A stretch of DNA of 11,500 nucleotides from Burkholderiaceae bacterium (GTDB lineage Bacteria > Pseudomonadota > Gammaproteobacteria > Burkholderiales > Burkholderiaceae): NCBI GenBank assembly GCA_023253905.1, contig JALREG010000229.1:1-11500 (forward strand). Direction: 5' to 3'. Shown piece by piece: positions 7,408 through 11,500 of the stretch (position 1 is its first letter; each line of letters starts with the position of its first letter). The position numbers and the translations under genes were made by a program. Below the pieces are notes generated by a model. It saw nothing but the letters and a program-made list of their open reading frames with translations, did no database searches and was not told the DNA's origin.

Positions 7408-7414
7408 CGGAGCG

Positions 7415-7836
7415 AAGTGTGCGAACCAGACCTGTAGGCCGGATTCTGTGCGCCGGCAAGCCGGCTGGCGATCATTCCTCTGGGCGCGCGGTTACCCACG
7501 CGCTCTAGCCATCTACCCGCACACTCGAGCGGACCGCCCGTCGGGCCCTGGGGCCCTGCGTGTGCCTATTTGATGTTGCTCCGGGTGGGGTTTAGCGTGC
7601 CAGCCCTGTCGCCAGGGCTGCGGTGAGCTCTTACCTCGCCATTTCAACCTTACCGTCGCCACCGGTTGCCCGGTGGCGCTTGGGCGGTGTGCTTTCTGTT
7701 CCACTTTCCGTCGCCAGAACGCCTTGCGGCGCCCTGGCGCCTGGCCGTTAGCCAGCACCCTGTCCTGTGGAGTCCGGACCTTCCTCCAGCCGGCATGCGC
7801 AGATGCCGACCAGCGACCGCCCGGTCTGGTTCGCGA
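7415..7836 (-). ncRNA. rnpB: RNase P RNA, bacterial type A (rnpB)
   Basis: On the minus strand this is the catalytic RNA of RNase P, which trims the 5' leader of tRNA precursors with protein RnpA. All conserved regions are present: CR-I as GAGGAAGGTCCGGACTCC followed by ACAGGGTGCTGGCTAAC, CR-II ACAGAAAGCACACCGCC, CR-III GGTAAGGTTGAAATGG and GTAAACCCCACCCGGAGCAA plus CAAATAG, CR-IV AGAGGAATGATCGCC, and CR-V CACAGAATCCGGCCTACAGG. Helix P1 closes the molecule: CGAACCAGACC at the 5' end pairs with GGTCTGGTTCG at the 3' end (plus-strand 7823-7833 and 7422-7432). P2 is formed by GGCGGTC with GATCGCC. The length of about 420 nt is somewhat above the E. coli 377 nt; exact ends are estimated. A -10-like TACCAT (minus strand, 7846-7841) would start the RNA at P1, but I see no good -35. 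The P4 helix carries an unusual paired change described in the findings. Confidence 0.95.
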
Positions 7837-8041
7837 ACTCATGGTAGCGCATCCGGGACCCGCGCCGGTGAGCTCGCCGGGCCGTCCGTCACCGCAGGCC
7901 TGCTGGACCCGCGCCGCGCTGTTTTTCATGTGAATTGGAGGAAGGTCGTCTAAGTAGCTAATTTAAAGGATGATTTCGATCGGGCTTACTTGTGATGCCT
8001 GCGCTAAGTCCTTGACCCAACAAAAGAAATTCCCGATCGCC

Positions 8042-8071
8042 TTGACCGCGCCGCCCCAGATTGCGTATAGT
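8042..8071 (+). promoter_or_regulatory. Sigma70-type promoter of mraZ and the dcw cluster
   Basis: TTGACC (8042-8047) and TATAGT (8066-8071) are 18 bp apart, each matching the consensus at five or four-to-five of six positions. Transcription would start near 8078, giving a leader of about 75 nt before mraZ. The repeat array that looks like the MraZ operator begins inside the -10 hexamer, as expected for autorepression. This is the strongest promoter visible in the window. Confidence 0.75.
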
Positions 8072-8106
8072 GGGAAAAAGTGCAGCAAAGTGTTTATTTA
8101 TGGGAT
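8069..8106 (+). promoter_or_regulatory. Putative MraZ operator: four repeats with 10-bp period
   Basis: AGTG occurs at 8069, 8079 and 8089, and the related TATGGG at 8099, so four units step by exactly 10 bp (AGTGGG, AGTGCA, AGTGTT, TATGGG). Known MraZ boxes are direct repeats with the same period: TGGGN spaced by 5 nt in E. coli and AAAGTG-type repeats in mycoplasmas. The two middle units here read AAAGTG. The array overlaps the -10 hexamer and the transcription start, so bound MraZ would block RNA polymerase. The identity of the binding protein is inferred from period, sequence and position. Confidence 0.7.
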
Positions 8107-8109
8107 TTA

Positions 8110-8125
8110 GACCCGGCGACGGGTC
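8110..8125 (+). other. GNRA-tetraloop hairpin in the mraZ leader
   Basis: GACCCG (8110-8115) and CGGGTC (8120-8125) form a perfect 6-bp stem closed by GCGA, a GNRA-class tetraloop. It ends 14 nt before the AGGTGG ribosome site at 8140-8145 of mraZ. It could stabilise the message or affect initiation; no known riboswitch or attenuator is recognised. Confidence 0.4.
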
Positions 8126-8152
8126 AAGTTTCGGCGGGCAGGTGGACCAGGA

Positions 8153-8581
8153 ATGTTCCAGGGAAGTTCAGCGCTATTGCTCGATGCAAAGGGACGGATG
8201 ACCGTTCCCAGCCGGCATCGCGACGCGCTCGCCATTCAATGCGAGGGGCGGCTCACGCTCACCCGCTCGCCGGACGGCTGCCTTCTGCTATTTCCCAGGC
8301 CGGTCTGGGAGGTGCACCGTGAGCGGATTGCAGCCCTTCCCATGAACGCGCGCGCCTGGACCCGGATTTTTCTTGGCAGCGCCTGCGATGTCGACATGGA
8401 CACCACCGGCCGGATCCTGATCGCGCCGGAGCTGCGCCAGGCGGCGCGGCTCGACAAAGACGTGATGCTCCTCGGAATGGGTAGCCACTTCGAAGTCTGG
8501 GATGCGCCCACGCTGGTCGAGCGTGACCAGCAGGCCATCGCAGCCGGGCTGCCCGATGCGCTATCCAATTTTTCCTTCTAG
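8153..8581 (+). CDS. mraZ: Transcriptional regulator MraZ
   Basis: MraZ is a small DNA-binding protein of the SpoVT-AbrB fold that forms a ring-shaped oligomer and represses its own promoter, and so the dcw cluster. This copy has 142 residues, close to the usual 140-155. It carries two AbrB-like halves, each with the signature DxxxR: LDAKGRM with Asp11/Arg15 and MDTTGRI with Asp83/Arg87. The segment [18 protein letters not shown] linking them is typical. The ATG at 8153 follows AGGTGG (8140-8145) by 7 nt. It is the first gene of the cluster, 11 nt before rsmH, and its proposed operator lies directly upstream. The identification is firm. Confidence 0.96.
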   Translation: MFQGSSALLLDAKGRMTVPSRHRDALAIQCEGRLTLTRSPDGCLLLFPRPVWEVHRERIAALPMNARAWTRIFLGSACDVDMDTTGRILIAPELRQAARLDKDVMLLGMGSHFEVWDAPTLVERDQQAIAAGLPDALSNFSF

Positions 8582-8592
8582 ACCGGTGCGAA

Positions 8593-9561
8593 TTGATCGA
8601 TTCAGCGCAGGCCGTAGACGGGGTTCCCCCGAGCGGTCACCAGCCGGTCATGCTGGCCGAGACGCTGGCGGCGCTTGCGCCTCGACCCGACGGTTGCTAC
8701 CTCGACTGCACCTTCGGTCGGGGTGGGCACAGTCGCGCCATCCTGGCGCAGCTGGGCCCGGCGGGACGGCTGATCGCGCTCGATCGCGATCCGCAGGCGG
8801 TCACGGCCGCGCAGTCCCTGACCGATCCGCGATTTTCGGTCGCGCAGGCGCGGTTCTCGACGCTGGCAGCGGTGCTCGATCAGCTGGCGGTGCCGCTCCT
8901 CGATGGTGTGCTGCTCGACCTCGGCGTGTCGTCGCCGCAGCTCGACGATGCCGCGCGCGGTTTCAGCTTTCGCGCCGAGGGGCCGCTCGACATGCGAATG
9001 GACCCCAGCAGCGGAATTTCAGTGCGGCAGTGGTTGGGCGAGGCGAGTGAGCAGACGATCGCAGAGGTGCTGACAGAGTATGGGGAAGAACGGTTTGCTG
9101 TTCCGATTGCAAAGGCGATTGCAGCTTGCGTGCGCCGCGACGGCGATGGCGCGCTCGCAACGACCACCGAGCTTGCCCGGCTCGTTGCGACTGTCCTGCG
9201 CAGTCGGCGCGGCGCGACGGTCCCCGGACGCGACCCGGCCACCCGGACCTTTCAAGCTCTACGGATTTTCATCAATCAGGAGCTTGATGAGCTCACGCAC
9301 GGGCTCGCCGCAGCGTGCGATCGCCTTGCGCCTGCGGGACGGCTCGCGGTGATCAGCTTTCATTCGCTTGAGGACCGGATCGTGAAGCGCTTCATCGCGC
9401 ATCAGGCGGGGCGCGATGCGCCGCGCCATCCGGTCACTGGCGCGGTGGTTGACCATGCGCGGACGCTACGCCCGCTCGGTCGCTGGCTCGCAGGCGACGC
9501 CGAAGTCGCTGCTAACCCGCGCGCCCGCTCAGCGGTGTTGCGTGCGGCTGAGAAATGCTGA
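8593..9561 (+). CDS. rsmH: 16S rRNA (cytosine-1402-N4)-methyltransferase RsmH (MraW)
   Basis: RsmH adds a methyl group from S-adenosylmethionine to N4 of C1402 in the decoding centre of 16S rRNA. The 322-residue protein is of usual length (E. coli 313). It has the opening GHQPVMLAETLAAL (15-28), the SAM-binding LDCTFGRGGHS (37-47) with acidic Asp64 in LIALDRDP, then SSPQLDDAARGFSF, GPLDMRMDP, YGEERFA, TRTFQALRIFINQEL and ISFHSLEDRIVKRF, in family order. The start is a TTG at 8593; no in-frame ATG occurs before the conserved PVMLAE motif, and a clear ribosome site is not seen, so translation may depend on coupling to mraZ, which ends 11 nt upstream. Confidence 0.96.
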   Translation: MIDSAQAVDGVPPSGHQPVMLAETLAALAPRPDGCYLDCTFGRGGHSRAILAQLGPAGRLIALDRDPQAVTAAQSLTDPRFSVAQARFSTLAAVLDQLAVPLLDGVLLDLGVSSPQLDDAARGFSFRAEGPLDMRMDPSSGISVRQWLGEASEQTIAEVLTEYGEERFAVPIAKAIAACVRRDGDGALATTTELARLVATVLRSRRGATVPGRDPATRTFQALRIFINQELDELTHGLAAACDRLAPAGRLAVISFHSLEDRIVKRFIAHQAGRDAPRHPVTGAVVDHARTLRPLGRWLAGDAEVAANPRARSAVLRAAEKC

Positions 9562-9576
9562 AGCACTGAGCGAAAC

Positions 9577-9936
9577 ATGCGCCGCCTCAATATTGTCCTC
9601 ATCGCGCTTCTCGCTGCCTGCGCGATCGCACTGATCACGTCGCAACATCACGCGCGGCGGCTGTTCGTTGAGCTCGAGCGTGCACAGGCGCAAAGCCGAA
9701 GCCTCGAGGTTGACTGGAACCAGCTGCGCGTGCAGCAGACCTCGCTTGCCACCGCCGCGTTGATTGACGCCAAGGCCCGGCGCGACCTGGGGATGGAGTC
9801 GGTGAGCGCCGACCGTACGCTGCATCTGCTGCGCGATCCGGAAACCCGTGCACTGCAGATCGGGGCGCTGCCGGCGGTGCTTGCGCGTAAGCCCGGCACG
9901 CAGCAGCCGCCGCGTCGGCCGGACGGAGCTCGCTGA
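9577..9936 (+). CDS. ftsL: Cell division protein FtsL
   Basis: FtsL is a bitopic inner-membrane division protein that joins FtsB and FtsQ and helps activate the FtsWI septal wall synthase. The 119-residue product has a short basic cytoplasmic start (MRRLN), one membrane segment at about 4-21, and a periplasmic region opening with TSQHHARRLFVELERAQAQS, the conserved FtsL stretch that begins the coiled coil running to about residue 65. It then has ARRDLGMESVSADRT, matching the end of the FtsL domain. The last 30 or so residues are Pro/Arg-rich and probably disordered. Start ATG 9577 lies 15 nt after the rsmH stop; the ribosome site is weak. The stop overlaps the ftsI start as TGATG. Confidence 0.92.
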   Translation: MRRLNIVLIALLAACAIALITSQHHARRLFVELERAQAQSRSLEVDWNQLRVQQTSLATAALIDAKARRDLGMESVSADRTLHLLRDPETRALQIGALPAVLARKPGTQQPPRRPDGAR

Positions 9937-11500
9937 TGGCCTCGCGCAGTCGCCGCAACGTGCCCTTCTCATCGAATCCGCTTCTGCGGGTCACACTGCC
10001 CGCGTATCGTTCACATCTGCTCATGGCGTTGGTCGCGCTCGCTTTTCTGGCGCTCGCGGGTCGAGCGGTGTATCTGCAGGTGTTTTCGCAGGACTTTCTG
10101 CAGCGCCAGGGCGAGTCACGCTATGCGCGCACGCTCGATCTGCCCGCCTCGCGCGGCGAGATCCATGACCGGAACGGTGTGGTGCTTGCCTCCAGCCTGC
10201 CGGCCCGCGCGATCTTCGCCGTGCCCGGGGAGGTCGATGTCAATCATCCGCGCTTTGGCGAGCTTGCGCGCCGACTCAGCCTCGATGAAGCGGACCTGCG
10301 GCAGCGGATCAGTGGCACCGAGCGAACCTTTATTTTTCTGCGCCGTCAGCTCGACCCCGATGACGCGCGGCAGGTACTCGACCTCAAGGTGCCAGGCGTA
10401 CACAGCCAGCCCGAATACAAGCGCCGCTATCCAGAGGGCGATCGCCTGGCGCACATCGTGGGCTTCACCAACGTCGAGGATAGTGGGCAGGAGGGGATCG
10501 AACTCGCGCAGAACAAGCTTCTCGCCGGCCGCCCTGGTAGCCGCCGGGTGATCCGTGACCGGCTGGGGCGGGTCATCGAACAGGTCGAAGCGATTCGCGA
10601 GCCGCTCAACGGCAACAACATCGCGCTATCGATTGATGCCAAGGTGCAGTACCACGTCTACGCGGCGCTGCGCGATGCAGTTGCCGAACACCGCGCCCAG
10701 GCGGGCGGCGCGGTGGTGCTCGATGTGCGCACTGGCGAAGTGCTCGCGCTGGTGAATCTGCCCACCTACGACCCCAACCAGCGCGGCGAACTGAGCGGTG
10801 CGCAGCTGCGTAATCGCGTGCTCACCGATACCTTCGAGCCCGGTTCGACGATGAAGCCCTTTACCGCGGCGCTTGCGCTCGAACTGGGCAAGGTCACCGC
10901 GCAGACCGTACTCCCAACCTACGGCGGTCGCATCACGATTGGTACCCACACGCTCTCCGACGTGAAGGGTCATGCCTCGATGACCGTTGAGCAGATCATC
11001 CAGAAGTCGTCCAACGTGGGCACGGTTCAGATGGCGCTCAAGATGGCGCCCAAGGACATGTGGGAAACCTTTGCCGCGATCGGGCTGGGTCAGGCGCCGC
11101 AATTGGGCTTTCCCGGGGCGGTGGCAGGGCGGCTCCGCCCACATCGAAACTGGAAGCAGATCGACCAGGCAGTGATGTCTTATGGGCACGGGCTTTCGGT
11201 CTCACTCATGCAGCTTGCGCGTGCCTATCTGGTGTTTGCCCGTGATGGCGACATCATTCCGGTATCGATCTTCAAGCACGAGGGCGAGATTCAGCGCACC
11301 CAGGTGTTTACGCCCGAGACCACGCTGATTGTCCGTCGCATGCTCGAACTTGCGGCGGGGCCGGGCGGCACCGCCCCTCAGGCGCAGGTCGCGGGCTATC
11401 GGGTAGCGGGAAAAACCGGCACCGCGCACAAGATCGAGAACGGTCGTTATGTGAATAAATACGTATCGTCGTTCGTGGGCTTCGCGCCGGTATCGGAGCC
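9936..11500 (+). CDS. ftsI: Septal peptidoglycan transpeptidase FtsI (PBP3), 3' end missing
   Basis: FtsI is the division-specific class B penicillin-binding protein that cross-links septal peptidoglycan with FtsW. The first 521 codons are present; the frame is open at the window edge. Residues 28-47 form the single membrane anchor. The periplasmic pedestal domain has ARTLDLPASRGEIHDRNGVVLAS, then YPEGDRLAHIVGFTN and GQEGIELA. The transpeptidase domain has all three active-site motifs: SxxK with catalytic Ser304 in FEPGSTMKPF, SxN at 358-360 in KSSNVG, and KTG at 493-495 in AGKTGTAHK. The family runs to about 580 residues, so roughly 60 remain beyond 11500. The ATG at 9936 overlaps the ftsL stop by 1 nt and follows GGAG (9925-9928) by 7 nt. 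murE would be expected next. Confidence 0.96.
   Translation, partial: MASRSRRNVPFSSNPLLRVTLPAYRSHLLMALVALAFLALAGRAVYLQVFSQDFLQRQGESRYARTLDLPASRGEIHDRNGVVLASSLPARAIFAVPGEVDVNHPRFGELARRLSLDEADLRQRISGTERTFIFLRRQLDPDDARQVLDLKVPGVHSQPEYKRRYPEGDRLAHIVGFTNVEDSGQEGIELAQNKLLAGRPGSRRVIRDRLGRVIEQVEAIREPLNGNNIALSIDAKVQYHVYAALRDAVAEHRAQAGGAVVLDVRTGEVLALVNLPTYDPNQRGELSGAQLRNRVLTDTFEPGSTMKPFTAALALELGKVTAQTVLPTYGGRITIGTHTLSDVKGHASMTVEQIIQKSSNVGTVQMALKMAPKDMWETFAAIGLGQAPQLGFPGAVAGRLRPHRNWKQIDQAVMSYGHGLSVSLMQLARAYLVFARDGDIIPVSIFKHEGEIQRTQVFTPETTLIVRRMLELAAGPGGTAPQAQVAGYRVAGKTGTAHKIENGRYVNKYVSSFVGFAPVSE

Larger units (their letters stand above)
7847..8152. other. Divergent control region between rnpB and mraZ
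   Basis: This gap of about 300 bp separates the two divergent transcription units and holds no gene I can support. Positions 7921-8110 are clearly richer in A+T than the surrounding DNA. Visible elements are CCTTGACC twice, at 8010-8017 and 8040-8047, exactly 30 bp apart, and an inverted pair CGATCGGG (7977-7984)/CCCGATCG (8032-8039). The mraZ promoter, a periodic AGTG array and a leader hairpin lie at the right end and are listed separately. The left part, 7847-7920, is GC-rich, would have to carry the upstream part of the rnpB promoter, and shows no strong hexamers. Confidence 0.6.

Noticed and set aside
7513..7929. Open frames on both strands across the rnpB region
   Set aside because: The sequence is explained by RNase P RNA with all conserved regions and the P1 pairing, so protein coding is not supported.
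8012..8040. Second promoter using the TTGACC at 8012-8017
   Set aside because: At spacings of 16-18 bp the DNA below reads CCCGATCGC-like sequence, with no -10 hexamer.
8080..8322. Possible small gene upstream of mraZ in another frame
   Set aside because: It begins in the leader at the operator array and overlaps mraZ; its product shows no family and mraZ has its own ribosome site.
10626..11189. 187-codon minus-strand open frame inside ftsI
   Set aside because: It lies opposite the transpeptidase domain of ftsI, and its His/Arg/Gly-rich product is typical of antisense reading.
1..11500. Mobile elements, CRISPR arrays, tRNA or rRNA genes, defence or biosynthetic clusters
   Set aside because: I looked for transposase or integrase motifs, regularly spaced repeats, cloverleaf sequences and unusual gene sets and saw none.

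Overview
The window is GC-rich (about two thirds G+C by eye) chromosomal DNA. It fits a betaproteobacterium, most likely of the order Burkholderiales. The evidence is a Bug/TctC-type periplasmic receptor, the pairing of pyrC with a DUF3025 gene, an RNase P RNA gene lying divergently beside the division and cell wall (dcw) cluster, and an FtsL of the Burkholderiales type. No transposase, prophage gene, CRISPR array, tRNA or rRNA is visible, and base composition looks even apart from one AT-richer intergenic stretch.

Left part (1-4659): transport and small organic acid catabolism. The window opens inside a minus-strand gene for the binding protein of a general L-amino-acid ABC transporter (AapJ/BztA type). 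Divergent from it is a plus-strand set: a tartrate/D-malate dehydrogenase-like decarboxylating enzyme (ttuC type), a Bug solute receptor, and a glycerate 2-kinase/hydroxypyruvate reductase-family enzyme (ttuD type). By family knowledge, TtuC can turn meso-tartrate into D-glycerate and a TtuD/GckA-type kinase can pass glycerate to glycolysis, so the two make a coherent short route.

Middle (4616-7396): pyrC (dihydroorotase) overlaps the end of the ttuD-type gene by 44 nt and starts at TTG with a good ribosome binding site. A DUF3025 gene of unknown function overlaps pyrC. A denD-type D-erythronate dehydrogenase follows with an ATGA overlap. From the Bug gene to denD every gene overlaps the next, so they probably share a transcript that mixes pyrimidine synthesis with four-carbon sugar-acid catabolism.

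Right part (7415-11500): rnpB (RNase P RNA) on the minus strand converges on denD. A control region of about 300 bp then leads into the start of the dcw cluster on the plus strand: mraZ, rsmH, ftsL and ftsI (cut by the window end). The mraZ promoter has a clear -35/-10 pair. It overlaps a four-unit, 10-bp-period AGTG repeat that looks like the MraZ autorepression operator.

I see no new defence, mobile or biosynthetic system. The points most worth a second look are a two-sided (A-U to G-C) change in the catalytic P4 helix of RNase P RNA, the MraZ operator array, and the overlapping metabolic gene string with repeated TTG starts.
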